From positions 1 to 64,000 of the forward strand of contig JAMCPL010000011.1 in NCBI GenBank assembly GCA_023379675.1: 64,000 nt of DNA, in the 5' to 3' direction. Both the position numbers and the translations under genes were made by a program. Every line of letters starts with the position of its first letter. Position 1 is the stretch's first letter. Below the pieces are notes generated by a model. It was not told where the DNA came from. It did not search any database and was given only the letters and a program-made list of their open reading frames with translations. Shown in pieces: positions 45,757 through 54,420 of the stretch. This DNA is from Actinomycetota bacterium. Its GTDB lineage: Bacteria; Actinomycetota; Acidimicrobiia; Acidimicrobiales; JAMCPL01.

Positions 45757-47046
45757 ATGATTGATATACGTCAAGCACGAGATAATCCTGATGGGCTCAG
45801 AGCAGCGCTTGCCCGCCGTGGCGTACCTGCGAGCGAGGTGGACCGCCTTGTGGAAGCCGATGCGGCTGCAAGGGTTGCTGCTGGCAAGCGGGACGATACC
45901 CGCGCCAGGGTGAAAGAGCTTTCCCGGCTGGTGGTGGGTGCAAAAAGAGCAGGCGACACGGAGAGGGCCGAACAGTTGGCCCGTGAGAGTAGGCTGGAGG
46001 GCGAAACTCTCAAGGCGGAGGAAGCCGCAGCGGACGACGCTGCGGACGAGGTGCGGTCGTTGCTTCTTACCCTGCCCAACTTGCCAGCAGATGATGTACC
46101 TGACGGTACGGGTCCCGATGGCAATGTGATACGGGAGAGATGGCCCGAAAAGGGGCTTGTATACGAGCAGCACCAGCGTATCCCGCATTGGGATATAGGG
46201 AAGGAACTGGGCATTCTCGACCTGGAACGTGGGGCCAAACTGTCTGGATCCATGTTCCCATTATACAGAGGCATGGGAGCAAGGCTTCTTAGGGCGCTGA
46301 CTTCCTTTGCTCTCGATCACCACAGGGATATGTTTGAAGAAGTACGCCCGCCTACATTGGTAAAGACCGAGACCATGATGTCTACCGGGCACCTCCCGAA
46401 GTTTGCCGACGATGCCTACCATTTGGAGAGGGATGATCTCTGGGCGATACCGACAGCAGAGGTGCCGCTTACCTCCATGTTTCGTGGCGAAATATTATTG
46501 GAAAATGATCTGCCTGTGTGCCTGACAGCGTATACGCCATGTTTCCGACGAGAGGCGGGATCAGCGGGGAGGGATACCAGGGGTTTGCTCAGGGTGCATG
46601 AGTTCGACAAGGTGGAGCTGTTCGCCTATACCGCTCCAGGTCAGTCTGAAGAGCTGTTCACCACCATGGTCACGAGGGCGCGGGAATTACTCGTTGCCCT
46701 TGGCCTCGAACACAGGGTGGTAGCCCTTTGTGCGGGGGATATGGGTATATCTGCGGCTCGTACCTTCGATCTCGAGGTGTATGCTCCCGGATGCGATCAG
46801 TGGCTGGAAGTATCGTCGATATCCTGGTGCAGCGATTACCAGGCCCGTAGGGCGGGCATACGCTACAAGCCGGACGATGGTGGCCCCGCAAGGCTGGTGC
46901 ATACTTTGAACGGTTCCGCTCTGGCCTGGGCTCGCATCTGGGCGGCTTTGGTGGAAACGGGGCGTCATGAAGACGGATCGGTCCAGCTGCCCGATGTGCT
47001 CTCTCCTTATCTGGGGGGAGAGTTGCTCATTCCACGAAAGGACTGA
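45757..47046 (+). CDS. serS: Seryl-tRNA synthetase
   Basis: A 429-residue class II synthetase of normal length, charging tRNA-Ser with serine. N-terminal coiled-coil arm (about 30-100, rich in R, K, E and A), motif 1 region FPLYRGMGARLLRALTSFALD, motif 2 TPCFRREAGSAGRDTRGLLRVHEF, and motif 3 with LNGSALAWARIWAALVE. The class-specific CAGDMG and EVSSISWCSDYQARR segments are present. The ATG at 45757 gives the expected MIDIRQARDNPD start. Confidence 0.97.
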   Translation: MIDIRQARDNPDGLRAALARRGVPASEVDRLVEADAAARVAAGKRDDTRARVKELSRLVVGAKRAGDTERAEQLARESRLEGETLKAEEAAADDAADEVRSLLLTLPNLPADDVPDGTGPDGNVIRERWPEKGLVYEQHQRIPHWDIGKELGILDLERGAKLSGSMFPLYRGMGARLLRALTSFALDHHRDMFEEVRPPTLVKTETMMSTGHLPKFADDAYHLERDDLWAIPTAEVPLTSMFRGEILLENDLPVCLTAYTPCFRREAGSAGRDTRGLLRVHEFDKVELFAYTAPGQSEELFTTMVTRARELLVALGLEHRVVALCAGDMGISAARTFDLEVYAPGCDQWLEVSSISWCSDYQARRAGIRYKPDDGGPARLVHTLNGSALAWARIWAALVETGRHEDGSVQLPDVLSPYLGGELLIPRKD

Positions 47047-47100
47047 GATTGCTTGCTCGCTGGTTCTCTGTTCCAGCTGGTCCGTTCCGATGTCTGCCTA

Positions 47101-47209
47101 TGGTGTCTGTAGGCTTGCGGGACGTCCGCTGGAAGTTTGTAACATCTGCAACGGTTGGTTCGCCGTCCAGTTTGTGGTGTCTGTAGGCTTGCGGGACGTC
47201 CGCTGGAAG
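47101..47209 (+). repeat. Direct-repeat pair B (35 bp, 74-bp period)
   Basis: 47101-47135 recurs perfectly at 47175-47209 with 39 unrelated bases between, in the 290-bp gap behind serS. Each copy contains the near-palindrome GCGGGACGTCCGC. Nothing else is recognised in the gap. Confidence 0.95.
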
Positions 47210-47336
47210 CGTGGACGAGAGGCTCGTGGGCAGTGAATGTCATTAGGCGTGGCGCAGCTTGGGCAAATGACCCGATGGCGAGCGTAGGCCGGTCTTTCAG
47301 GGCCGGTAGGAGGTCAACCAGAGATTTTGGCCGTGC

Positions 47337-48275
47337 CTACTGGATCTCGAACCTGTAGCCGATTCCTCTGATGGTCTTTATTGGTGCAGGTGAGGCAGGA
47401 TCTCGCTGCAGGCGTGAGCGGAGGCGCTTTATATGCACATCGAGCGTCTTGGTATCCCCTACATAGTCAGTGCCCCAGATTCTGTCGATCAGGACATCCC
47501 TGGTTAGCACTTTTCCGGCGTTGCGAAGGAAAATTTCCAGTAACTCGAATTCCTTTCGTGGCAGCGCTATTTCGTTGCCATCCAGGTATACGCGATGGCT
47601 TTCGGTATCCACCAGCACCGATCCTCCCCTGAGCTGGGTAGTTCCACGTGTAGGTGAAGTCGAATACGATCCCTGGTATGGCTGGTATGGGTTGCCTTCC
47701 GTGGTTGCAGGCGTTGTGGTATCGGCACGGCTTGAAATGCCGGCATGGCCCGCGACCTCATCATGGGCGCCATGATGGCCGGTAATGCCCTTGCTCTCTT
47801 GCGGTGAGCCGGCAGGCTGATCCTTTCCCGGTCCAGCATCTGAAGCGGAGCGGCGGAGGACTGCCCGCATGCGTGCCACCAGCTCGCGTAGGCGATACGG
47901 CTTGGTGACGTAGTCGTCCGCTCCGATTTCCAGTCCGAGCACCAGGTCGAGTTCGGTGGTCTTTGCTGTGACCATGATGATAGGAGTGGATGAACGCTCT
48001 CTGAGTGCCTTGCAGATGTCGATCCCCGACATCTTTGGCAGCATTAGGTCGAGCAGTACCAGGTCAGGCTGAACTTCATCGAACAGTCTTATGGCCTCGG
48101 TTCCATCCCTTGCTGCAACCACGCCGAATCCCTCTCTGGGCAGTCCCGAAAGCAGAGCGTCCACGAAGGATTCCTCATCTTCTACGAGCAGGACCAGCGG
48201 CTCCTTCGTAGCCGGCGATGCGCCCGTATCAATGCCCCTATCGGCCACCATGTCTCTGCGTGCGCGTGCGGTCAT
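47337..48275 (-). CDS. regX3: RegX3/PhoB-like response regulator with long linker
   Basis: A 312-residue OmpR-family regulator. Receiver: VEDEE, phospho-acceptor D76 in LLDLMLPK, T103, K125 in YVTKPYRLRELV. Winged helix: LPRKEFELLEIFLRN, LDVHIKRLRSRL, IKTIRGIGYRF. Between them is a linker of about 70 low-complexity residues (145-210), whereas PhoB/RegX3 proteins have some 10-15 and total about 230. It lies 36 bp behind the kinase gene, kinase first, as in mycobacterial senX3-regX3, which controls phosphate starvation genes. The symbol reflects closest resemblance; orthology is not proven. Confidence 0.85.
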   Translation of the reverse strand: MTARARRDMVADRGIDTGASPATKEPLVLLVEDEESFVDALLSGLPREGFGVVAARDGTEAIRLFDEVQPDLVLLDLMLPKMSGIDICKALRERSSTPIIMVTAKTTELDLVLGLEIGADDYVTKPYRLRELVARMRAVLRRSASDAGPGKDQPAGSPQESKGITGHHGAHDEVAGHAGISSRADTTTPATTEGNPYQPYQGSYSTSPTRGTTQLRGGSVLVDTESHRVYLDGNEIALPRKEFELLEIFLRNAGKVLTRDVLIDRIWGTDYVGDTKTLDVHIKRLRSRLQRDPASPAPIKTIRGIGYRFEIQ

Positions 48276-48311
48276 AGATGTTCACCAGTGTAACCTATAT
48301 TTCCGGTCGAC

Positions 48312-50138
48312 CTATCCACTTTGGTGCTGGTAATTCCATGGCTGGTTGAGCCGCTCCGGAGGTTCCGGCTGCTCGATTTGTCCATGAAGTCCAGGCCGGT
48401 CGGGCGGCGAGAGAGGCTGTTCGCCAGAAGGTTCGGGAGTGGTGCCGGTGGTGGTGTCGGAAGGTTCGGGAATGGTGCCAGCGGCGGTGAGAAGTCCGGC
48501 ATGCGTGGAGTACTCTCTGGACTCGGGGGGCTTGATGGTGCCGGTGGTGGTGTCGGAAGGTTCGGGAATGGTGCCGGTGGTGGTGTCGGAAGGTTCGGGA
48601 GTGGTGCCGGTAGCGGTGAGAAGTCCGGCATGCGTGGAGTACTCTCTGGACTCGGGGGGCTTGATGGTGCCGGTGGTGGTGTCGGAAGGTTCGGGAGTGG
48701 TGCCGGTGGTGGTGTCGGAAGGTTCGGGAGTGGTGCCGGTGGTGGTGTCGGAAGGTTCGGCCGAACCAGGAGGCGCAGCGTGTTCGAGATACCCGGAGAC
48801 AGCATAGAGACTGGGCAGTACCAACTTGAAGGTGGACCCCTGCCCTTCTCTGGAGTCGACCTCTACCCTGCCGCCGTGGTTGGATGCGACGTGGCGTACT
48901 ATGGATAACCCTAGACCGGTACCGCCGGCCTGATGACTTCGTGATATATCTACACGATAGAATCGCTCGAAGATACGTTCAAGGTCCTTTGCGGGTATCC
49001 CTATGCCATGATCGGTAACGGATACCGCTACTTCTGGTGCATCGCCTGTGGCATTGGCATCGGAGTACGAAGTGACAACCTCTATACTGTTGCCGGCATC
49101 GGAGAACTTGACCGCGTTCTCCACTAGGTTGTAGACAGCCGACGTAAGCTGGCGCCTGTCTCCCAGAACGGCCGCCGGATGGTCGGGTTCGGTTGCATCG
49201 ATCTCGATGCTCCTTTGGTCAGCTGCTCCCCGTACCCTCTCGATGGCGTCTGCCACGATAAGACCTATCTCTACTGGATCGCGTTGTGGGGATTCCTCGG
49301 CTTCAATGCGAGACAGGTCGAGGAGATCGTCTATGACCCTGCTTACCCTGAAAGCCTCTTTCTGTATACGCGAGCCGAGCCGCTTGGCGACTGTTGTATC
49401 CTCTTCATCCACCAGCGTCTCGGCAAGCAGCCCCAGGGCACTGATCGGCGTCTTCAGCTCGTGAGATACATTGGTGACGAAATCCCTCCGTATTTCGTCT
49501 ATCCTGCGCCGCTCCGTCACGTCCTCTATGATTGCGATGACTCCCAGGCTCTTGCGTCCGTCGTCTATGACCTGTGCATGTATGACAAGCGATCGCTTTG
49601 GTGGGCCGTACAGATCCACGGTACGCTCCTCCATGCCTTTTTCCCATGCAGACTGGAGTAGGTCGACAACCCCTTGGGCCACTATGGCATCTCCATGGCG
49701 TCCTCCCATGAGCGAGAGCGCCAGGCTGTTGCGAAATACCACCTTGCCGCTGACATCGCAGATGAGTACACCTTGGCGCAACGAGTCCAGCACCTTGCGG
49801 TATCTGATAGATTCTTCAGAGGACTCGGAGACCACTTCGGCGGCTTGCCCGGTCACTTGCTCGAGATGGTGCAATACCGCTTCCACTCCCTCTTCGCCAC
49901 TGTCCTCAGGCATGTCCACGCCCAATCTTGCGGCGAGAGCCGCCAGGCGTTCTTCCAGGGAGCGCCGTCCTGACCTGCGACCCAGGATGACGGACAGGAC
50001 TATTGCAATTACGGCAACCACCGCGACAGTACCCACGATAAAATCCACATGGGACGTGCTGATCGCGCCCAGCGAGGTCCACGGCCAGTACGTCACTTGG
50101 GTTTCTTGGGCCCAGCGCATCCACCCTGTGGCGCGCAC
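48312..50138 (-). CDS. senX3: SenX3/PhoR-like sensor histidine kinase with C-terminal repeats
   Basis: A 608-residue kinase (GTG 50138; ATG 50120 possible). One membrane segment (about 33-53), a linker helix, a PAS-like domain (about 110-210, LDSLRQGVLICDVSGKVVF), dimerisation helix with H226 in NVSHELKTPISALGLLAETL, and a standard ATPase domain (VENAVKFSD, DHGIGIPAKDL, FERFYRVD, GGTGLGLSIVRHV) ending near 455. This is the SenX3 architecture. The remaining 150 residues are repeats: six EPSDTTTGT units interrupted twice by KPPESREYSTHAGLLTA, then a Pro-rich tail. It probably senses phosphate through the membrane with its RegX3 partner just downstream (inference). Confidence 0.87.
   Translation of the reverse strand: MRATGWMRWAQETQVTYWPWTSLGAISTSHVDFIVGTVAVVAVIAIVLSVILGRRSGRRSLEERLAALAARLGVDMPEDSGEEGVEAVLHHLEQVTGQAAEVVSESSEESIRYRKVLDSLRQGVLICDVSGKVVFRNSLALSLMGGRHGDAIVAQGVVDLLQSAWEKGMEERTVDLYGPPKRSLVIHAQVIDDGRKSLGVIAIIEDVTERRRIDEIRRDFVTNVSHELKTPISALGLLAETLVDEEDTTVAKRLGSRIQKEAFRVSRVIDDLLDLSRIEAEESPQRDPVEIGLIVADAIERVRGAADQRSIEIDATEPDHPAAVLGDRRQLTSAVYNLVENAVKFSDAGNSIEVVTSYSDANATGDAPEVAVSVTDHGIGIPAKDLERIFERFYRVDISRSHQAGGTGLGLSIVRHVASNHGGRVEVDSREGQGSTFKLVLPSLYAVSGYLEHAAPPGSAEPSDTTTGTTPEPSDTTTGTTPEPSDTTTGTIKPPESREYSTHAGLLTATGTTPEPSDTTTGTIPEPSDTTTGTIKPPESREYSTHAGLLTAAGTIPEPSDTTTGTTPEPSGEQPLSPPDRPGLHGQIEQPEPPERLNQPWNYQHQSG
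48425..48765. repeat. Nested in-frame repeats in SenX3-like C-terminus
   Basis: 33-bp units (plus-strand reading GTGGTGTCGGAAGGTTCGGG) occur six times; a 49-bp segment beginning GAGAAGTCCGGCATGCGTGG occurs twice with a 132-bp period, giving a higher-order repeat. Confidence 0.93.
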
Positions 50139-50288
50139 GATTCATTGTAGGGCGCCGCAAGCACAATATCATTCATATTATCCAGCATGGCAGGCTTTTC
50201 CATCCAAGTGTTGCATATGGCCTGGCCTGCACTTCGACGGTGTTTACGGCGCGCAGCTTTGCTTGTTGCGGATTTTCCGCATGCGGAC

Positions 50289-50316
50289 TTGCATTTGATT
50301 TAGCACGGTGTATAAT
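50289..50316 (+). promoter_or_regulatory. Sigma-70-like promoter of the type IV secretion operon
   Basis: TTGCAT (50289-50294), 16-bp spacer, TATAAT (50311-50316), 43 bp before the first ATG, with GAGGTCGAA as ribosome site. It sits in the AT-rich divergent gap between the kinase gene and the secretion operon. Confidence 0.6.
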
Positions 50317-50359
50317 GATACATACTGGAAAGACATGATAAAATATTAAAGAGGTCGAA

Positions 50360-50779
50360 ATGCATTTGATATTATTGGTTGCCGTAATCCCTGCCCTTTC
50401 GTCATCCCTGCCTGCAGTGGCAATGACCATGCCCGGAGTGCTTGGAGCGGCCTTACGGTGGTTTCCTCATTACACGGGACAAGTCGCCTGGGTTACCGCA
50501 GCTGGCACGGTTAGCATGCAGCCGCAGGTGTCTGGCCTGCCTGGAGGTTCAGTACTGCAAAGCATTACCAACGGGATTGGGGCATGGGCGCTGGTTGCAG
50601 CACTTGTTGGGCTTATCGTCGGCGCTGCGGCATGGGCGTTGGGCTCTCATTCTCAGAATTACCAGCAGTCATATGTCGGAAAGCGGACGGTACTCGTGTC
50701 GGGGCTGGCGGCTCTGCTTATCGGAGCTGCTCCTGGCATAATCAATTTCTTTTTTCAAGCGGGGAGCAAGGTGCATTGA
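50360..50779 (+). CDS. Pilin-like small membrane protein of type IV secretion operon (VirB2/TrbC-like, DUF6112 type)
   Basis: A 139-residue protein: cleavable-type signal segment (1-21), a central polar part, and two hydrophobic helices (about 72-95 and 108-132) joined by a basic loop (SYVGKRT). Two-helix layout and first position in the operon match VirB2/TrbC pilins and the DUF6112 proteins that open actinobacterial conjugation-like clusters. The ribosome site GAGG precedes the ATG by six bases. No pilin peptidase gene is present in the window. Confidence 0.65.
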   Translation: MHLILLVAVIPALSSSLPAVAMTMPGVLGAALRWFPHYTGQVAWVTAAGTVSMQPQVSGLPGGSVLQSITNGIGAWALVAALVGLIVGAAAWALGSHSQNYQQSYVGKRTVLVSGLAALLIGAAPGIINFFFQAGSKVH

Positions 50780-50784
50780 GTGTG

Positions 50785-50904
50785 ATGCAACATGCCGTGA
50801 GCAACGTCGGAACGGAGGCAAAAGGCGGTAGGACTGGCCACGGAACAGCAAAGAGCGGCAAGGGAAGCGCGTCGAGTGCGACCTGGTGCGGGATGGGCTT
50901 GTAG
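50785..50904 (+). CDS. Possible small ORF between pilin-like and TrbL-like genes
   Basis: 39 codons from ATG 50785, rich in Gly, Ser and Lys, stopping two bases before the likely ATG (50907) of the next gene. The close spacing suggests it might be translated, but no ribosome site or known family is seen. Confidence 0.25.
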   Translation: MQHAVSNVGTEAKGGRTGHGTAKSGKGSASSATWCGMGL

Positions 50905-50906
50905 AA

Positions 50907-52208
50907 ATGCTCAACCCGCTCAAGGGGCTGCTTGGCATAGGCATCAATGCCGGGCTCGGAGCTTTGGCGTCCTGGGCAGGTGCAGGGGCCGTATGGGTGC
51001 TGCACGAGCTTGGCAAGTTTATGTCGTATACTACTGAGCCTGAGCTCACATCGCACTGGTTCGGTTCTGATTACAAGACGATGTTGTACCTTGCCACAGC
51101 GGTGATCCTTCCAATGGCCTGTATAGGGGCCATCCAGTCAGTTGTCCGCCAGAGCCCGGCGCTGTTGCTGCGGAGTTTTCTCGTGCATTTGCCACTCGCC
51201 ATGCTGATGATGTTTGTTGCCGTGCAGCTTGTGCATCTCGGCTTGTCTCTTACCGATGCCTTATCGAATGCTCTTGCCGGTGGCACTGCGTCGACTACCC
51301 GGAACTTGCTCGTGTCGATATCAGATTTATTTGGGAAGGATGCGCCAAGCCAGGCGCCGGCCTTTGTTCTTTTCGTATTCGGCGTCGTCGTGACTGTATG
51401 CGGGCTTATCCTCTGGCTGGAGCTTGTCGTCAGGACGGCCGCGATCACCGCTGCCACTCTTTTCCTGCCACTGGGATTGGCTACGTTTGCTTGGCCAGCG
51501 CTGTCGCGCTGGTGCAGGCGCCTTGCGGAGACCATCGCAGCGTTGATCCTTTCCAAGCTGGTGGTGGTGGCCATACTGGTGCTGGGCGCCTCCGCCGTTG
51601 GCGGTTCCGTGAACGGGCATGGAGCTTTCTCGGCGGCTATTACGGGTATTGCATTGCTTATCCTGTCAGTGTTTGCGCCATTCACGCTGTTCAAACTGGT
51701 ACCTGCCATAGAGGGCAGTGCCGCAAATCATCTGGAGGGCGCCAGGAGCCGGATCAGCCATGTTGCAGGTACCCCTGTCAGGGCAGGCAGGATGGTCGCT
51801 TCCCTTGCAGCAGGTGGCACCGCCTCAGGAGCAGGTGCCGGAGTGGGAGTGGGAGTGGGAGTGGGCGCAGGTGCAGTGTCCGGCTTGGAACAGGGTGGGG
51901 TGAGTGGGCCGGGCTCTTCGGCTCTGGCCGGGCTTGGGTATTCTTCGAATGGAGTGACTCCCGATTCCAGTGTAAAGGCTTTGGCGTTGCAGCACGAGAG
52001 AGCGGAGATACTGGGGATGCCTGCAAAGATGATAGACGAGAAGATCGCAGAGCAAAGAAGGGAGGGCGCTTCAGACACCGAGGCCATAAGGGCCGTTGCA
52101 GTCATGATTGACGAGCATGCCGGTACCAGTCCGGTTGGGCAGGGTGGTGGCATGGCGGGAACGGCCCGGGATAGTGATGCGGTCAATCTGCAAAAGGTGA
52201 GCACGTGA
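50907..52208 (+). CDS. TrbL/VirB6-like polytopic membrane protein
   Basis: About 433 residues (ATG 50907; GTG 50886 is in frame). At least six hydrophobic segments between residues 55 and 270, including LLRSFLVHLPLAMLMMFVAV, FVLFVFGVVVTVCGLILWLE and ITGIALLILSVFAPFTLFKL, with the WLELVVRTAAITAATLFLPL stretch conserved in TrbL/VirB6-type proteins of actinobacterial clusters. The cytoplasmic C-terminal 160 residues contain a GVGVGVG run and a helical end. It should form the membrane channel part of the secretion machine. Its stop overlaps the next start (GTGA). Confidence 0.78.
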   Translation: MLNPLKGLLGIGINAGLGALASWAGAGAVWVLHELGKFMSYTTEPELTSHWFGSDYKTMLYLATAVILPMACIGAIQSVVRQSPALLLRSFLVHLPLAMLMMFVAVQLVHLGLSLTDALSNALAGGTASTTRNLLVSISDLFGKDAPSQAPAFVLFVFGVVVTVCGLILWLELVVRTAAITAATLFLPLGLATFAWPALSRWCRRLAETIAALILSKLVVVAILVLGASAVGGSVNGHGAFSAAITGIALLILSVFAPFTLFKLVPAIEGSAANHLEGARSRISHVAGTPVRAGRMVASLAAGGTASGAGAGVGVGVGVGAGAVSGLEQGGVSGPGSSALAGLGYSSNGVTPDSSVKALALQHERAEILGMPAKMIDEKIAEQRREGASDTEAIRAVAVMIDEHAGTSPVGQGGGMAGTARDSDAVNLQKVST

Positions 52209-54160
52209 AAGACCGGACTCGGACCCAGGAACAGGATAGGCAGGATACCCATATTTTCGGTCCGCTCGAGTGCAGGGGGGTGATGGCGGGATGGCGAGTG
52301 GGCCAGCTGGTGGTCGTTGCATCAGGTTTGCTGGTAGACGTGGTCATCTTGCGCGTGGCTCCTTCCGTTGGCGGGCTTGTCATAGCGGTTGCGATTGCCT
52401 GCGTGGTGGTAGGGATGGCGACAGTTCCTGTCTATGGTCAGAGCATCGAGGAGTGGATTCCTGACGTGGTGAGCTTTGTCCGTGCGTTGTCTGCAGGGCA
52501 CGGACGCAAGGCGTCTCTTATCCCCGACAGGGGTATCCCATGCAACTTGCTGTACGCCGCGTGGGATGCATCCGTCCAGGATGATCAGTTGGTGGGGTTG
52601 GGGGATGATCAGTTGGCGGGGTTTGCGAATATGCAGCCGGGCGGTGCTGGCGGCCGATGCACAGGCCCGGATCACGGTCCAGTTCCCGGTCCAGTTCCCG
52701 GTCCAGTTCCCGGTCCAGTTCCCGGTCCAGTTCCCGGTCCCGGTCCCAGTTCGCGCCCATACCGGGGTAGTACTGAACGCGATACATTTAAGCGGCATCG
52801 GCATGCCCTGATGCAATTTTCCAGAGCGTTCCCCCTCCTGTCCCGTTCCCGCTATCCCTTTGATCGCTTCACCATCATAGAGGGATACCTGGACGGCGGT
52901 AGTGGCATGGCTGGTGATCTCGATCTTCACGCTGCAGGCGGCAGGCATGACGTTGACGGTCAACGGGTGGGGATCATCCATGATCCGCGGCACTCCACCT
53001 ATGCCGCAGCCTTTCCGGTGCAGCCGTACGGCTTTCTACTCGATGCTCCAGACGAGCAGCGCCAGAAGGTGCGCGCATGGGCTTTTGCGCTTGCATTCCT
53101 GGCCAGAGAGGGTTCTCCGGTTCACCGTGTTCAGTGGCTTGCACGAGCCACTCCCGGTAGCAGCCAGGAGATGGGGTCTTATTACGCAGCGCATCAGGAT
53201 CCTGCTGCATCCCCTGTCCAGCGCCGTTCCTACGAAGAACTCCTGAACCGGACTACGGTGGGCGCTCGTCGCCATGAGCTGTTCATCGTGTTTGCCGTAC
53301 GGGCTGGTTCATCGTGGAAGCGCCCAGGGAGCAGCGCGTCTTTGGAAGAGGCCGCATGTACCCGGCTATTACGGGAGATGGCTGCATTCAAGCGCAAGTT
53401 GCAAGGCATAGGCGGCGGAGTTGGCCCGATCATGGGTGCGAGTGAGTATCGCCGGTGCATCATGGACGGATGGGCCAGCGAGAACATCACCGCCAGGGAT
53501 AGTGGGGCTAGTGGAGCCAGTGGTGGTGGCAGGATTGGCGGGATCGGCAGGGCTGGTGATGTAGGCAGGGAGGGATGGCCCGCAAGGAAGGGTGAGAGAG
53601 CGGTCTTGGCGGGCGGTGAAAACGGTGAGCTGCATAGAGCGAGTTTCCCATGGCCACTTGCAACTGAGGAGCATTGGGACTGTTTACGAGTGGAGTCATC
53701 CTGGCAGTCTACCTACTGGGTATCACAGTGGCCGAGAATGCCGGTTCCGTCCGATTTTCTCTCTCCCTTGCTGCTCCTTCCTGACATGCGGTTCAGCTTT
53801 TCGATGGTGATGGAACCCGTTGCTCCCCTGAAGGCGGTACGTCAAGTCGAGCAAGCTAGGACTGGCTACCTGGCTGATCAGGAGCTTCGCCAGAGGGGCG
53901 GATTCTTGCGAACGGAAAGGCAGGCAAGGGGGCATGATGCATTGATCCAGCGGGAACAGGAACTTGCCGAAGGGCATGGCCAATTTCGTTTTAGCGGCTA
54001 TGCATCAGTGAGTGCGGGCACTTTCGAGGCTCTCTGTGATGCGCGGCACCGTTTTGAGCAGGCCGCAGGACAGGCACATGTCGATACGAGACCGCTTTAC
54101 GGTCGCCAGCTGGATGGGCTCGGCTTTACCCTGCCACTGGTACGGGGGCTGAGCCGATGA
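52205..54160 (+). CDS. PrgI/SCO6880-like protein, probably VirB3 plus VirB4 N-terminal part
   Basis: A 651-residue protein starting with GTG in a four-base overlap. Two membrane segments near the start (about 33-52 and 56-76) match the PrgI/VirB3-like N-terminus of SCO6880-family proteins; the soluble remainder includes RAFPLLSRSRYPFDRFT, SYEELLNRTTVGARRHELFIVF and a final part with LPLVRGLSR, resembling the N-terminal domain of VirB4 ATPases (inference). No P-loop is present; the ATPase motor is in the separate gene at 54413. Residues about 158-182 are GPVP repeats (12-bp DNA unit), and about 430-470 a Gly-rich stretch. The 3' end is duplicated 72 bp downstream. Confidence 0.75.
   Translation: MKDRTRTQEQDRQDTHIFGPLECRGVMAGWRVGQLVVVASGLLVDVVILRVAPSVGGLVIAVAIACVVVGMATVPVYGQSIEEWIPDVVSFVRALSAGHGRKASLIPDRGIPCNLLYAAWDASVQDDQLVGLGDDQLAGFANMQPGGAGGRCTGPDHGPVPGPVPGPVPGPVPGPVPGPGPSSRPYRGSTERDTFKRHRHALMQFSRAFPLLSRSRYPFDRFTIIEGYLDGGSGMAGDLDLHAAGGRHDVDGQRVGIIHDPRHSTYAAAFPVQPYGFLLDAPDEQRQKVRAWAFALAFLAREGSPVHRVQWLARATPGSSQEMGSYYAAHQDPAASPVQRRSYEELLNRTTVGARRHELFIVFAVRAGSSWKRPGSSASLEEAACTRLLREMAAFKRKLQGIGGGVGPIMGASEYRRCIMDGWASENITARDSGASGASGGGRIGGIGRAGDVGREGWPARKGERAVLAGGENGELHRASFPWPLATEEHWDCLRVESSWQSTYWVSQWPRMPVPSDFLSPLLLLPDMRFSFSMVMEPVAPLKAVRQVEQARTGYLADQELRQRGGFLRTERQARGHDALIQREQELAEGHGQFRFSGYASVSAGTFEALCDARHRFEQAAGQAHVDTRPLYGRQLDGLGFTLPLVRGLSR
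52677..52742 (+). repeat. 12-bp in-frame repeat (CCAGTTCCCGGT), about 5 units
   Basis: Encodes GPVP repeats in the SCO6880-like protein; the flanking units are degenerate. Confidence 0.9.
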
Positions 54161-54240
54161 TGTCAGCTACATCGCTAACTATGATCATCATTCCTCTTTC
54201 AGCTGCCACTGGTACGGGGGCTGAGCCGATGATGTCAGCT
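54131..54240 (+). repeat. Direct-repeat pair C (38 bp, 72-bp period) at a gene junction
   Basis: 54131-54168 recurs perfectly at 54203-54240 with 34 unrelated bases between. Copy 1 contains the stop of the SCO6880-like gene and the overlapping ATG of the next gene; copy 2 lies in frame inside that next gene. Confidence 0.96.
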
Positions 54241-54420
54241 TCCTGGGGTGTCAACGGTGTCAACCGGTTTTCCGTTCAAATCATGATACTCCTTTTTTGG
54301 GCTTCTTGCAGTGTCAACGGTGTCAACGGTGTCAACGGCCACGATCGGTTACCGGATGAGCAGGTTTTCAGACGCATGACGGCTGGGCCGATGACGCAGG
54401 CTCACCGGAGATATGCCTGA
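54157..54420 (+). CDS. Small membrane protein of secretion operon, N-terminally extended by duplication
   Basis: An 87-residue ORF whose ATG overlaps the preceding stop (ATGATG). Because the junction is duplicated 72 bp (24 codons) on, the protein can also start at 54229, the likely ancestral start: MMSASWGVNG, then a membrane segment (FSVQIMILLFWASC), then a polar tail. Both copies are in frame. 9-bp GGTGTCAAC units give repeated GVN words. The family is not recognised. It overlaps the next gene by eight bases, which supports translation. Confidence 0.55.
   Translation: MMSATSLTMIIIPLSAATGTGAEPMMSASWGVNGVNRFSVQIMILLFWASCSVNGVNGVNGHDRLPDEQVFRRMTAGPMTQAHRRYA

Noticed and set aside
47101-47209. 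Mini-CRISPR array of two 35-bp repeats and one spacer (also the other ~35-bp pairs)
   Set aside because: Only two units at each place, a different repeat at each locus, copies of local coding DNA in most cases, and no cas genes in the window.
48321-48908. Plus-strand glycine-rich ORF opposite SenX3 tail
   Set aside because: Antisense of the in-frame repeat; no ribosome site, no family, and the kinase frame on the minus strand explains the sequence.
52518-52787. Minus-strand ELDR-repeat ORF in the SCO6880-like gene
   Set aside because: Shadow of the 12-bp GPVP repeat; the overlapping operon frame is the real one.
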